A DNA stretch of 64,000 nt from Nocardia jiangxiensis NBRC 101359 (GCF_000308615.1 NZ_BAGB01000041.1:682001-746000); one strand, 5' to 3'; numbered from the stretch's first letter, positions 17,182-26,530 are shown. Notes: a model not told the origin generated them from the letters alone. Numbers and translations: made by a program.

Positions 17182-17937
17182 TCAGTCACCCTCGACGACG
17201 TGCGCATCCGGAAACGCCCGTGCCAGTGCCGCATCGGCGATGATCTGGGTCAGCAGATCCTTGAGCGGGCATTCGGGCAGGATCGCCGCCGTACCGGCGA
17301 ACGGTTCGGCCACATCGAGTCCGTCCGCTGCCAATTCGGCTATCACCCAGGGCATTCCGGTCCCGTCGGCGGAATAGCCCAGGGCTTCGCGCAGGGCGGC
17401 GATGGTGGAGAGCATCAGTTCGGCGCGAGCGGCGACCGCCGCGCTCATCCGCTCCTCCAACTCCGCCCGACGCTGCTCCAGCGCACCGGATTCCGGATCC
17501 GCCGCGGCCTCCTGCGATTCGCTCAGGCGCACGAGCCCACCCTCGAGCAGCTCGAACCCTTCGTCCAGAACCAGTGTGCCGACGGCGATCTCCTTCTTCG
17601 CCAGACCCGGCATATCGCGCATGAATCCGTCCAGGGTATCCATCGCCGCGATCATCCTGGCCCGGATGTCCACCCGGCGCTGATGCTCCCGCTCGGCCGC
17701 ATCACGTTCGGCCAGTGCGTGATCGAGCGCACGCTCGAGCTGCAACGCCAGCGACAGCGAATCCGGCGCGATCGCGCCACGCAGCGGCTCCTGCCCCTCC
17801 CCAGGGGTGGCGATATCGAGGAAATGGCCGACGCTCTCGCGCAGAGACTGCAATTCTTCGCGGCAGAGTCCTGGTTGACGGAACACCTGCAGATACTGTT
17901 CGAGGGTCACCGACAGATCGATTTCGTCGTCTCTCAC
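17182..17937 (-). CDS. Helical protein of unknown function
   Basis: 251 residues from the GTG at 17937, which has GAGGTGAGG just upstream; an ATG at 17973 would add 12 residues. The sequence is strongly helical and charged, with a probable coiled coil (LDHALAERDAAEREHQRR) in the middle and a conserved-looking EGFELLEGGLVRLSESQE segment. No catalytic motif is visible. It could be the effector-binding part of a regulator without its DNA-binding domain, but that is a guess. It lies downstream of a GlxA-type regulator on the same strand. Confidence 0.6.
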   Translation of the reverse strand: MRDDEIDLSVTLEQYLQVFRQPGLCREELQSLRESVGHFLDIATPGEGQEPLRGAIAPDSLSLALQLERALDHALAERDAAEREHQRRVDIRARMIAAMDTLDGFMRDMPGLAKKEIAVGTLVLDEGFELLEGGLVRLSESQEAAADPESGALEQRRAELEERMSAAVAARAELMLSTIAALREALGYSADGTGMPWVIAELAADGLDVAEPFAGTAAILPECPLKDLLTQIIADAALARAFPDAHVVEGD

Positions 17938-18016
17938 GACCTCACCTCGCCCGTGCTCGGCTCCGTCCTGCATCGAGCCTACTGTGCCGGAAGCTCGCTC
18001 GCAGGTTGGCTCACAT

Positions 18017-19057
18017 CTATGAGCCTGCCACAGGCCGCGATCCCATGGCGGGAACCTGTGCGATCTCACTCGTCCGGCGCGTCTCGACGCCCTGCACCGC
18101 ACGAAACGTCCTGCGATAGGCCAACGGCGGCACACCCAGTTCGATGCGCATGTGATGTCGCAGCGAGGAGGCGGTGCCCATCCCGGCGGCGCGGGCCACC
18201 GCATCGATCGACAGATCGGTGGTCTCGAGCAGATGCCGCGCGTGCCGCAGGCGCTGCTGCAACAGCCATGCGCCCGGCGCCTGCCCGGTCTCGGATTTGA
18301 ATCGCCGGGTGAAGGTGCGCACACTCATCCGCGCGTGCGCGGCCAAGGCGGCCAGATCCAGATCGCGATCGAGATGTCGCAGCATCCAGGCACGCGTGGG
18401 GGCGGTGCCGTCGGAGCCGTCGTCGGGAATGTGCCGGTCGATGAACTGTGACTGCCCGCCCTCGCGCCACGGCGGCACGACGCAGTAGCGGGCGGCGCGA
18501 TTGGCGATCTCACTGCCGTGATCGGTGCGCATCAGATGCAGGCACAGATCCAGTCCGGCGGCCAAACCCGCTGCGGTGCAGATATTTCCGTCCTCGACGA
18601 ACAGCAGGTTCTCGTCCAGCCGGACCCGCGGGAACAGCCGGCGGAAGTCCTCGGCGTGGGCCCAGTGCGTGGTGGCCCGGCGGTCGTCCAGCAGGCCCGC
18701 GGCCCCGAGGACGAACGCGCCGGTGCAGATCGACACGATGCGGGCGTCGTCCCGGATGCTCGCCAGCGCCTCGGCCACCTCGCCGGGCAGGGTGCCGTCC
18801 CGCCGGGCCTGTGGGAGCTGCGTTCCCGGGACTATCACGGTGTCCGCGGTAGCGAGCAGTTCCGGCCCGGCCTGCGGAACGATCGTGTAGCCCGCCGTGG
18901 ACACCACACCTGCCGGATCCAGACCGCATACCTGTACGTCGTACAGCGGCGAACCGTCCGGCCCGTCCACCGAACGGAATACGGTCGGTGGAATCGTCAT
19001 GTCGAACCCCACCACCGGAGCGAGCGCCAGCACGGCCACCGTGTGCACCGGACTCAC
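18017..19057 (-). CDS. GlxA-type AraC-family transcriptional regulator
   Basis: 346 residues from the GTG at 19057, which follows GAGGAGATCTCG. Residues 1-190 form a DJ-1/PfpI (class I amidotransferase-like) domain with the nucleophile-elbow-like SICTGAFVLGAAGLL. The C-terminal 110 residues hold two AraC helix-turn-helix motifs (LAAHARMSVRTFTRRFK and VARAAGMGTASSLRHHM). Family members sense small metabolites through the first domain. The upstream neighbour is a two-domain glyoxalase-fold protein on the same strand, which may be a target. A longer start at 19165 lacks a binding site. Confidence 0.88.
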   Translation of the reverse strand: MSPVHTVAVLALAPVVGFDMTIPPTVFRSVDGPDGSPLYDVQVCGLDPAGVVSTAGYTIVPQAGPELLATADTVIVPGTQLPQARRDGTLPGEVAEALASIRDDARIVSICTGAFVLGAAGLLDDRRATTHWAHAEDFRRLFPRVRLDENLLFVEDGNICTAAGLAAGLDLCLHLMRTDHGSEIANRAARYCVVPPWREGGQSQFIDRHIPDDGSDGTAPTRAWMLRHLDRDLDLAALAAHARMSVRTFTRRFKSETGQAPGAWLLQQRLRHARHLLETTDLSIDAVARAAGMGTASSLRHHMRIELGVPPLAYRRTFRAVQGVETRRTSEIAQVPAMGSRPVAGS

Positions 19058-19295
19058 CGAGATCTCCTCTCCCGCTTCGTCAGTGGCTTCGACCACGACT
19101 CCGGTATGCGGCCGAGACCACCTCGGTGCACACGGCGCGGGTGGTGACGCACTCGCTCGCGGCATCCCGCACGCTGTGGCCTCCGCCGAGCACCGCGAGC
19201 TGCGACGGCCACCACGAGATCATCGGACCGGCGCACGGATTCCGCCGCACGGGCACAGCTGTCTGCAAGCGCCGCAACGGGTTTCCCGTCCGGCA

Positions 19296-20033
19296 TCACT
19301 GCTTCGCCCGCCCGGTGTACGGGTCGCGGTCGGTCAGGCAGTAGATCCCGCCCACGGGATCGCGCATGACCGTCCACGTGGCGCCTTCGCCGATCCGGCG
19401 CGCGCCGAGCCCCTGATGCCAGGCCGCGACGTCCTCGACGTCCGAGCAGGCCAGATCGAGATGCGCCGACGGCGCGCGGTCCTGCGTCAGGCGCTGGAGC
19501 AGGATGCGGATCGGCAGCCGATCCGGCACGGCCAGCCGGGTGAACTCGGGCTCGGAGGTCCCCGACAGGCCCCATCCGGTCAGCTCGGACCAGAAGCGGA
19601 CCTCCTCGTCGAAGCCGCTCGGGCCGATGTCGAGGCAGATCTGGTCCAGGCGGCTGACCGATCCGCCCGCCGACGGCACGGGCGAGGGGACCTGCCGGCC
19701 GTTCTCGGTGGTCAGGCAGAACGCCAGTCCCTGTGGTGAGCGCATCAGCGCCCAGCTGCCGTGATCGGCGACGACACTCGCCCCGAGCGCCTGAGCACGT
19801 TGCGTGGCGGCAACCAGATCGTCGACGTCGAGGTCGAGATGTGCGCCGCCCGAATCGCCGACCGCCTGCATCCGCAGGCAGGGATCACCTTGCGCGGCAA
19901 TGAGAGTCGCGAACTCGCCGTTCGCACCGCGACGTTCGGACAGGCGCGCGCCGGTCACGGTCGCCCAGAAGGCCGCCGCCTCGTCGAAGCGATCAGCCGG
20001 GCGATCGATGAACGCCCAATTCCATCGGATCAC
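19296..20033 (-). CDS. VOC (glyoxalase/bleomycin-resistance fold) protein, two domains
   Basis: 245 residues from a GTG preceded by GGGAGGA. Two tandem VOC modules are visible: the first ends at AFCLTTENGRQ and the second at IYCLTDRDPYTG. Each has the HLDLxxxD metal-side strand (AHLDLDVDDL and AHLDLACSDVED) and a MRxPxG loop (MRSPQGLAF, MRDPVGGIY). VOC proteins use this fold for metal-dependent chemistry or for binding toxins. The substrate is unknown. The start faces a divergent MFS gene about 90 bp away. Confidence 0.85.
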   Translation of the reverse strand: MIRWNWAFIDRPADRFDEAAAFWATVTGARLSERRGANGEFATLIAAQGDPCLRMQAVGDSGGAHLDLDVDDLVAATQRAQALGASVVADHGSWALMRSPQGLAFCLTTENGRQVPSPVPSAGGSVSRLDQICLDIGPSGFDEEVRFWSELTGWGLSGTSEPEFTRLAVPDRLPIRILLQRLTQDRAPSAHLDLACSDVEDVAAWHQGLGARRIGEGATWTVMRDPVGGIYCLTDRDPYTGRAKQ

Positions 20034-20120
20034 GGCATCCTCCCGAGATTGGCCAGATATTGACGGATTGTGGCATTCAGGCCACTCGTCCCGCAACCGC
20101 TTCTCCGGCACGCTCGTCGA

Positions 20121-21488
20121 GTGACCGAACTGCAGGACCCCACATCGGAATTCGGCCCCGGCCGGGACATCCCGGAACCTGGGCCGCGCGATGCCGCACC
20201 ACCGTCCCGGCTCGCCCGGATGCCGGTTCATCCGGCCTGGTTCGTGGCCGTCGCGGCATTCGTGGCGTTGATCGGAGCGGCCGGATTCCGGTCGGTGCCC
20301 AGCGTGCTGATGGATCCGCTGCATCGGGAATTCGGCTGGTCGCACGGCACGATCGGGGCCGCGGTATCGCTGAACGTGCTGCTCTACGGAGTGATCTCCC
20401 CGTTCGCGGCGGCGCTGATGGATCGGTTCGGCATCCGGCGGGTGGTGGCCGGAGCGCTGGTGCTGGTGGCGGCGGGCAGCGGGCTGACGGTGTTCATGAC
20501 CCGGCCGTGGCAGCTGATGGCGACCTGGGGGCTGCTGGTCGGAGTGGGTGTCGGCTCGATGTCGATGCCGTTCGTGGCGACCATCACCGGACGATGGTTC
20601 GTCCGGCATCGCGGGCTGGTCACCGGTGTGCTCACCGCGGCCGGAGCCACCGGGCAGCTGGTATTCCTGCCGCTGATCTCCGCGCTCGCCCAAGCGCACG
20701 GCTGGCGCACGCCGTCGCTGGTGGTCGCGGGCGCCGCACTGGCCGTGGTGCCACTGGTCCTGCTGTTGATCCGGGATTTCCCCAGCGATGTCGGCGTCAC
20801 CGCCTACGGGGCCGAACCCGGCAGCCGGACCGGGGTGCGGACCGTCCTGCGCGGCGGCGCGGCGCGGGCGGTGACGGTGTTGTCCCGAGTCGCGCGCACA
20901 CCCCAATTCTGGTTGCTGGCAGGTGGTTTCGCGGTGTGCGGCGCGTCGACCAACGGTCTGGTCGGCACCTACTTCGTCAGCGCGGCGCACGATCACGGTA
21001 TGCCGCCCACCACCGCGGCCGGACTGCTCGCCACGGTCGGCATCTTCGATGTCGCCGGGACCATCGCCTCGGGGTGGCTCACCGATCGGATCGAATCCCG
21101 CTATCTGCTGATGACCTACTACGGGCTGCGCGGGCTGTCGCTGGTGATCCTGCCCTCGCTGCTCGCACCGGAAACCAAGCCGAGCATGTGGGTGTTCATC
21201 GTCTTCTACGGCCTGGACTGGATCGCGACAGTACCGCCCACGGTTGCCTTGTGCCGCAGGTATTTCGGCGACGACGGCCCGGTCGCGTTCGGCTGGGTGT
21301 TCGCCTCACATCAGATCGGCGCGGCCCTGGCCGCCACCGGTGCGGGCATCATCCGCGATATGCGCGGCAGCTACGACCTGGCCTGGTACATCGCGGGCGC
21401 GCTGTGCGCGATCGCGATGGTGATGTCCGGATTCATCCGTTCGAGGAATGCGGCGCTCGGCGCGCCTGCTCAGCCATCGATCGAATGA
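20121..21488 (+). CDS. MFS transporter (monocarboxylate/oxalate-formate antiporter type)
   Basis: 455 residues from the GTG at 20121; an ATG at 20070 would add 17 residues. Twelve hydrophobic segments are apparent. The loop between helices 2 and 3 has MDRFGIRRVV and the corresponding second-half loop has LTDRIESRYLLM, as in the major facilitator superfamily. The set of motifs resembles YbfB/oxalate-formate antiporter-like permeases for organic acids. It is divergent from the VOC gene. Its 3' end overlaps the end of the convergent DUF3099 gene by 19 bp. Confidence 0.85.
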   Translation: MTELQDPTSEFGPGRDIPEPGPRDAAPPSRLARMPVHPAWFVAVAAFVALIGAAGFRSVPSVLMDPLHREFGWSHGTIGAAVSLNVLLYGVISPFAAALMDRFGIRRVVAGALVLVAAGSGLTVFMTRPWQLMATWGLLVGVGVGSMSMPFVATITGRWFVRHRGLVTGVLTAAGATGQLVFLPLISALAQAHGWRTPSLVVAGAALAVVPLVLLLIRDFPSDVGVTAYGAEPGSRTGVRTVLRGGAARAVTVLSRVARTPQFWLLAGGFAVCGASTNGLVGTYFVSAAHDHGMPPTTAAGLLATVGIFDVAGTIASGWLTDRIESRYLLMTYYGLRGLSLVILPSLLAPETKPSMWVFIVFYGLDWIATVPPTVALCRRYFGDDGPVAFGWVFASHQIGAALAATGAGIIRDMRGSYDLAWYIAGALCAIAMVMSGFIRSRNAALGAPAQPSIE

Positions 21489-22018
21489 TGGTGGTGCGAC
21501 TCCAGAGCCTTGTGTTCGGCGCGACGACCGTCCCAGCGGCTCGGCTCGTCCTTGCGGCGCGGCGGCCGGTCGTTGGCGACGAGCACCGCGATCCACGGCA
21601 GCGGAACCGACACCCCGATGATGGCCAGCGAGATGAGCGCGTTGTGCCACAGCCCGTACGCGCCCGCGGCCAGGATCAGGCAGGGGATGCGGAACCCCAT
21701 CAACAGCATGTAGCGGCGAACCCGGGCCCGATGCTGCTGTTCCAGCGACGGCGCGGCCTCGGTGATCAGGACCGGAGCGTCCGGTTTGGGTCCGCGGAAG
21801 AATCCGCTCTCGGCGCGGGGCGGCGGAGGCGGGACGGTACCGGCCGGAGGGATCTGCACTTCGGGATCGTGCTGTGCGGCGTCGCCCGCTTCGCCCGTGC
21901 GCCCCGCCTGGGCGCGGGTGTCACCACCATCGACCGGTCGGCCGGGGACTTCGGCATCGGGAGTTTCGCCGTCACGCTGCATACCTCCGAGTCTTCCACT
22001 CCCGAAGATCGGATGCAC
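21470..22018 (-). CDS. DUF3099 membrane protein
   Basis: 182 residues from a GTG at 22018; the ATG at 21982 is equally possible. The N-terminal half is Gly/Pro-rich and poorly conserved in character. The DUF3099 core follows: PVLITEAAPSLEQQH, a basic RARVRRYMLLMGFRIP helix, two membrane segments and PLPWIAVLVANDRPPRRK. The function is unknown, but the gene is an actinobacterial neighbour of DUF3039 and of the SF2 helicase found at 13580. It is divergent from DUF3039. Confidence 0.85.
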   Translation of the reverse strand: MHPIFGSGRLGGMQRDGETPDAEVPGRPVDGGDTRAQAGRTGEAGDAAQHDPEVQIPPAGTVPPPPPRAESGFFRGPKPDAPVLITEAAPSLEQQHRARVRRYMLLMGFRIPCLILAAGAYGLWHNALISLAIIGVSVPLPWIAVLVANDRPPRRKDEPSRWDGRRAEHKALESHHHHSIDG

Positions 22019-22077
22019 ACGTGGTGATCGCGACCACCGAGCCGCGCTCCGATCACAGGATGCGGCATCATGGAAGG

Positions 22078-22311
22078 GTGAACACCGATACCCTCGTTCG
22101 CCCGGATTCGACCACCGACGAGACGACCGACAGCGACACCCCCAAGTTCTTCCACTACGTGAAGAAGGACAAGATCGCCGAGAGCGCCGTCATGGGCACC
22201 CATGTCGTGGCCCTCTGCGGCGAGGTGTTCCCCGTCACCCGCTCGGCCAAGCCCGGCTCCCCGGTCTGCCCGGACTGCAAGCGCGTCTACGAAATGATGA
22301 AGAAGGGCTAG
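22078..22311 (+). CDS. DUF3039 protein
   Basis: 77 residues from the GTG at 22078. The conserved core is easy to see: FFHYVKKDKIAESAVMGT, VVALCGEVFPVTR and the zinc-ribbon-like CPDCKRVYEMM. Together with the upstream LCGE cysteine it may bind zinc. Conserved in actinobacteria beside DUF3099 and an SF2 helicase; function unknown. An in-frame ATG at 22060 is an alternative start. Confidence 0.9.
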   Translation: MNTDTLVRPDSTTDETTDSDTPKFFHYVKKDKIAESAVMGTHVVALCGEVFPVTRSAKPGSPVCPDCKRVYEMMKKG

Positions 22312-22813
22312 CCGTTCTGGCTGGTCAATTGGTTGCGAACTACGGAACCAGGCCGCAGAGTGCCATTTTGGTGCCACTTTGAACGGGCTCAGCAGTTCTG
22401 TGGCACCAGGGTTGTCCATTGCCACCATGCGGCGGACGCCCTGGTGGATGTAGTGCCCCTGCGCCATCGACTTCATGCCGTCCGAGTGTCCTAGTCGCGT
22501 CGGGGTCGAGGCGAGCCACACCGACGACGCTGGTCGGCAGCCGATTAGAGAGCCTCCCACCGGGGTACCTGGGACCGATCCTGGCCGGGATCAAGCCCCC
22601 TCACCAGTCTCGAGCAGCCGATTACAGTGCGTTCGGCCGCGACGCCAATAGCTATCCACGCCGAGACCGGTGCCACGCCGCCGCGGGCTCGGTGGAATGC
22701 CGATGGCGTAGGCCGCAGCGTTCCGCGGGCGGCTCCGATCGAGAAGCGAGTTCGCACATGAGGCTCGCGTCATTTTCGATCGCCGAAAGGTAGCTGGGGC
22801 ATACCATTGCCGA
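22312..22813. other. Intergenic region with a possible integrase remnant on the minus strand (about 22330-22560)
   Basis: On the minus strand, a frame reads RLGHSDGMKSMAQGHYIH followed by a helical ELLSPF region. The LGH and following Tyr recall the C terminus of a tyrosine recombinase, although the spacing is a few residues longer than usual. No start or N-terminal catalytic part is present. The rest of the gap has no recognisable feature. Confidence 0.3.
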
Positions 22814-23047
22814 ATGGCCCAATGTGAGGTTTGCGGCAACGAGTACACGATGGCATTCACGGTCGAGGCGCAGGGGGCCCGGCACGTATTCGACTGCTTC
22901 GAATGCGCTATTCACAGGCTGGCGCCTATCTGCGAGCACTGTCAGTGCCGGATCATCGGCCACGGTGTGGAGGCAGGCGGGCGCTTCTTCTGCTGCGCGC
23001 ACTGCGCGTTGTCCGAAGGCGCCAAGGGGTTGGTCGACCATATTTGA
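22814..23047 (+). CDS. Small Cys-rich, probably zinc-binding protein
   Basis: 77 residues. Four paired motifs can be seen: CEVCG at the N terminus, DCFEC at about residue 30, CEHCQC in the middle and CCAHC near the end, with histidines between. This is enough for two zinc sites. The sequence resembles a group of small actinobacterial zinc-ribbon/metallothionein-like proteins, without a known function. It stands alone, about 120 bp before the cupin gene. Confidence 0.75.
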   Translation: MAQCEVCGNEYTMAFTVEAQGARHVFDCFECAIHRLAPICEHCQCRIIGHGVEAGGRFFCCAHCALSEGAKGLVDHI

Positions 23048-23170
23048 CGGGTGACGGCCCGTGACGCGACGGACGGGAAATGCCCGTGCTGCCGCACGAT
23101 AGGCTTTGCCGGTCGAACACCTGCTCGCCGATGCATTGTCGGAAAGTCTTCTGCGGCAGAACGGAGCGAC

Positions 23171-23869
23171 ATGTCGGATGACCATTCTCAGGAACCGTCG
23201 GCAGTGAATCGGCGAACCGCTCTCGGCACGGGTGCTGCGGCGCTTGGCGGGGCCGCGCTGGGGGCGGGGCTGACCGCGGCCGCGGCGTGTGCGGACACCA
23301 CGCACACCGCGCTGCCGAGCGCGAGCGACCTCGACGCCAATCTCAACACCTCCCCGCATCTGTTCCACCTCACCGCCGCTGATATGAACCGTTACGACGG
23401 CGGCACTCTGCAGGGCGCGCACGAACAGAACTTCCCGGTCCTGGCCGGGCAGAACGGCGCGGCCTACTTCGTGCGACTCGAGCCCGGCGGCGTCCGCGAA
23501 CCGCACTGGCATCCCACCGCATGGGAACTCAACTACCACATCGCCGGCACCGCGAAATGGACTCTGCTGGGCACCCATCCGGACGGGAGCTATCACACCG
23601 ACGTGTTCGAAGCCCATGCCGGAGATCTGGTCTTCGCCCCGCAAGGGTTCTTCCACTACTTCGAGAACGCCCGTACCGACGCCCCGCTGGAGTTGCTGAT
23701 CGTGTTCAACACCAGTGCGCCCGAGATGAGCGACGACATCGGCCTGCTCGGCGCGGTGAATTCGATCCCACGGGAAATCACCGCCACGGTGCTCGGCGTT
23801 CCCGTCTCGACGCTGGCGGGAATTCCCACCGAGGTCAAACCGATCATCATTACGACCAGGCGCCACTGA
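23171..23869 (+). CDS. Exported cupin-domain protein (oxalate decarboxylase/germin-like)
   Basis: 232 residues. The N terminus has a Tat-type signal (NRRTALGTGAAALGGAALGA) ending near AAAACAD, so export is likely and lipidation possible. One cupin barrel follows. The metal ligands are visible as HWHPTAWE (HxH-x4-E), and the second motif is GDLVFAPQGFFHYF. Spacing matches oxalate decarboxylase-type cupins, but only a single domain is present, so the activity is uncertain. The start was chosen where the signal peptide begins. Confidence 0.82.
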   Translation: MSDDHSQEPSAVNRRTALGTGAAALGGAALGAGLTAAAACADTTHTALPSASDLDANLNTSPHLFHLTAADMNRYDGGTLQGAHEQNFPVLAGQNGAAYFVRLEPGGVREPHWHPTAWELNYHIAGTAKWTLLGTHPDGSYHTDVFEAHAGDLVFAPQGFFHYFENARTDAPLELLIVFNTSAPEMSDDIGLLGAVNSIPREITATVLGVPVSTLAGIPTEVKPIIITTRRH

Positions 23870-23989
23870 GGCCCAGGACCGCGGCCGCATCGGAGCAGAA
23901 CCGGGCAGAGCGTACGCGCAACGGCGAGCGGCGTCGCTGGTCGTCTTCGAGTTCTGTTCTCCCCGTGTGAGTTTCGGCGACCCGGCGGG

Positions 23990-24679
23990 TCAGGTGCCGC
24001 GGGGACGGAGCCATCGGAACACCAGCCCGGCTGCTCCCGCACCGGCGAGTTGGGCGGGCAGGTAGAGCAGTGTGGCGGGCGCGAACAGGTTCATCGTGAT
24101 CGCACCCAGAACCACGGCCGGATTGAAGGCGCCACCGGATAGACCGCCGACGATGATCGCTCCCGCCGCGACGGTGGATCCGATCGCCAGGCCCTGGAAC
24201 GGAGATCGCGATCCACCGGCGGTGACGTTGAGCACCACGTAGGCCAGCGCGAAGGTGAACAGGAATTCCACCGCAAGACAGTCGGCCAGCACCCGGCCGG
24301 TGGGGTCGATGTGATCCGGTGAGCGCGAGCCGACGACCGCCGAGACCGCCAGTGCGGCGACCAGTCCGGCCATCACCTGCGTGAGCCAGTAGGCGCAGGC
24401 AGCGCCGGGCCGGATCCTGCCGCCGATGAGCACCGCGAAGGTGACCGCGGGATTGTAATGGCCGCCGGAAATACGCTCGCCCGCATACACCATCACCATC
24501 AGCACGACTCCAGCGGCCAGCGGCGCCAGAACAGTTCCGCTGTGCGCGCTGGCACCGACGGCGAAGACCAGGAAGAACGTGCCGATCGCCTCGACGGCGA
24601 GTCTGCGGGCGGTGTCGAGCACCGGGTCCGCGGCGGGGATGTCGGCGCCGATCGTGTCTACGTTCGTCGCATCGGACAT
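23990..24679 (-). CDS. Aquaporin (MIP family)
   Basis: 229 residues, six membrane helices and both half-helices with the NPA signature: SGGHYNPAVTF and SGGAFNPAVVL. The residues around the second NPA (no Asp after it) are closer to water channels than to glycerol facilitators. The N-terminal 25 residues are acidic and cytosolic. It is convergent with the cupin gene and divergent from the dehydrogenase/TetR operon, with a 313-bp AT-richer region between. Confidence 0.92.
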   Translation of the reverse strand: MSDATNVDTIGADIPAADPVLDTARRLAVEAIGTFFLVFAVGASAHSGTVLAPLAAGVVLMVMVYAGERISGGHYNPAVTFAVLIGGRIRPGAACAYWLTQVMAGLVAALAVSAVVGSRSPDHIDPTGRVLADCLAVEFLFTFALAYVVLNVTAGGSRSPFQGLAIGSTVAAGAIIVGGLSGGAFNPAVVLGAITMNLFAPATLLYLPAQLAGAGAAGLVFRWLRPRGT

Positions 24680-24992
24680 GAGATCACACCTTTCCAAAAC
24701 TGACAGGCTCGTATATGTAGACGGTAGGCGGATCTACCCTTCTCGAGCTCAGAGCAAGCTATGTTTGCAGTTGCAGCGCGGTTACGGCGGCGGCGGCCAC
24801 GTTACGTTCCCGTATCACTCCTGGCGCTATATAAAACTCTGAGTATCGTAATTGGCAGAGGTGCTGAACCGGAGCGCAGAAGCCCGGGGCAATCCGAGTA
24901 ACCGCGATCACCCGGTCGGAGCCGCCGACACAACCGCGATCACCCAGTACGCACAAGATCGCACCGGCACCCCGGATGGAAAGGAAATACGT
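24680..24992. promoter_or_regulatory. Divergent promoter region between aquaporin and the dehydrogenase operon
   Basis: A 313-bp gap with more A and T than its surroundings, including GCTATATAAAACTC near 24826-24840, a good place for a -10 element of the rightward operon. AAGGAAA lies just before the start at 24993. I could not identify a specific operator for the TetR protein encoded downstream. Confidence 0.4.
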
Positions 24993-25892
24993 ATGGCGAC
25001 AATAGGTTTCGTTGGCCTGGGGGCTATGGGGAGTCGGTTCGTGCGCCGTCTGCTCGTCGGCAACACGGTGTGCGGTACCAACCGCACACCCGAGAAAGCC
25101 GCCGGGCTCGTCGCACGCGGCATGATCTGGCGGGACACACCACGGCATGTCACCCGTCCGGTGGACATCATTTTCACCATGGTGTCCGACGACACGGCCT
25201 TGCGAGCGGTCCACGAAGGCCCCGACGGCATCCTGGCCGGACTGCGCCACGGACAGATCGTCGTCGATATGAGCACGGTCGGCCCCGAGACCGTGGCCGA
25301 ACTCGCCGACCGGGTCGAATCCCGGGGCGCTCAGATGGTCAGCGCGCCGGTGTCCGGCAGTGTGCCCGCCGCCGCCGAGGGCAGCCTGGTCATCCTCGCG
25401 GGCGGACCGTTCGACGCGGTCACCACAATCGAACCCCTGCTGTACCGCCTGGGCCGCCAGGTCGCCTACGTCGGAACCCGAACCCAGGCCCTGACACTGA
25501 AATTGGCGATGAACGTCGCCCTGGCCAACCAGGTCCTGGCCTTCAGCGAAGCGCTGATGCTGGCCGAGAAAGCCGGTATAGACCCCGCACAGGCCGCGGC
25601 CGTGATGACCGACAGCGTCATCGGATCACCCGCGCTGCAGACTCGCGCGCCGATGGCCCTGCACCTACCCCAGCGTGCGTGGTTCGATATGCGCGCCATG
25701 CGCAAGGACCTCGGCCTCGCCCGCGAGACCGCAGCTGGTCTCGGCATGCAGATGGCCACCGCCACCGCCGTCTCCGACGCCGTGGACATGGCCGTGGATC
25801 ACGGATATGCCGACCGCGACCTGGCAGGACTGTACGCCGCCCTGCACGGCCGGATACCCGCCACCGACGGCCCTGTCCGGAGCCGGCCGTGA
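24993..25892 (+). CDS. NAD(P)-dependent beta-hydroxyacid dehydrogenase (HIBADH family)
   Basis: 299 residues, preceded by AAGGAAA. The N-terminal Rossmann fold has GFVGLGAMGS. The family substrate loop is present as DMSTVGPET and the catalytic lysine region as LKLAMNVALANQ. Helical C-terminal domain as in 3-hydroxyisobutyrate, tartronate semialdehyde and imine reductases. The substrate cannot be told from sequence. The stop overlaps the GTG of a TetR regulator, so the regulator is probably co-expressed with, and controls, this gene. Confidence 0.85.
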   Translation: MATIGFVGLGAMGSRFVRRLLVGNTVCGTNRTPEKAAGLVARGMIWRDTPRHVTRPVDIIFTMVSDDTALRAVHEGPDGILAGLRHGQIVVDMSTVGPETVAELADRVESRGAQMVSAPVSGSVPAAAEGSLVILAGGPFDAVTTIEPLLYRLGRQVAYVGTRTQALTLKLAMNVALANQVLAFSEALMLAEKAGIDPAQAAAVMTDSVIGSPALQTRAPMALHLPQRAWFDMRAMRKDLGLARETAAGLGMQMATATAVSDAVDMAVDHGYADRDLAGLYAALHGRIPATDGPVRSRP

Positions 25893-26530
25893 CCGAGGCA
25901 TCCACGACCGTGCGCCGCGGGCGGCCGCGCAACGAGCAAGCTCGCGAGGCGATCCTGGACGTGGCGATGGAGTCGTTGCTCGCCCACGGCGTCGCCGCCA
26001 TGAACATGGACGCCGTGGCCGCGGCGGCCGGGGTCAGCAAGGCCACCATCTATCGCTGGTGGCCGAGCAAGGAAACACTCGCCATGGACGCCCTGTATCG
26101 GACATGGGAATCCGCTCCCATCGCACCCGACACCGGATCACTACGTGATGATCTGCGAAACCTGTTGTGGCCGTGGACAGAACTGATCGCCCGGCGCCCC
26201 TACGGCCGCGTCATCGCCGGACTACTCGGGCAAGTGGTCACCGACCCGGATTTCGCACTCACCTACCGCGCCCGCTTCCTGGACCAACGCCGCGATCACG
26301 GACGGATGATCCTGCAGCAAGCCATCGCCCGCGGCGAGATCCCCGCCCGCACACGCATCGAAACCGTCCTGGACATGCTGTACGGCCCGGTCTACCACCG
26401 GCTGATGCACGGTCACGCACCACTCGACCACATCTTCATCGACGGCGTCGTCGACATCGTCCTCGACGGCATCCACCCACGACCCGACCGGCAACCCCGT
26501 CACGAAACCACGGATTCGGAAACGCCCTGA
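25889..26530 (+). CDS. TetR-family transcriptional regulator
   Basis: 213 residues, GTG start overlapping the previous stop (GTGA). The helix-turn-helix is AVAAAAGVSKATIYRWWPSK at about residues 38-57. A C-terminal ligand domain (TetR_C_33-like) includes TGSLRDDLRNLL, and LDMLYGPVYHRLMHG near the end is typical. It forms an operon with the dehydrogenase. The Dps and cupin genes follow 187 bp downstream. Confidence 0.9.
   Translation: MTEASTTVRRGRPRNEQAREAILDVAMESLLAHGVAAMNMDAVAAAAGVSKATIYRWWPSKETLAMDALYRTWESAPIAPDTGSLRDDLRNLLWPWTELIARRPYGRVIAGLLGQVVTDPDFALTYRARFLDQRRDHGRMILQQAIARGEIPARTRIETVLDMLYGPVYHRLMHGHAPLDHIFIDGVVDIVLDGIHPRPDRQPRHETTDSETP

Noticed and set aside
19296..20996. 566-codon minus-strand frame including the VOC gene
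   Set aside because: Only 19296-20033 is protein-like and has a ribosome site; the upstream part is the shadow of the divergent MFS gene.
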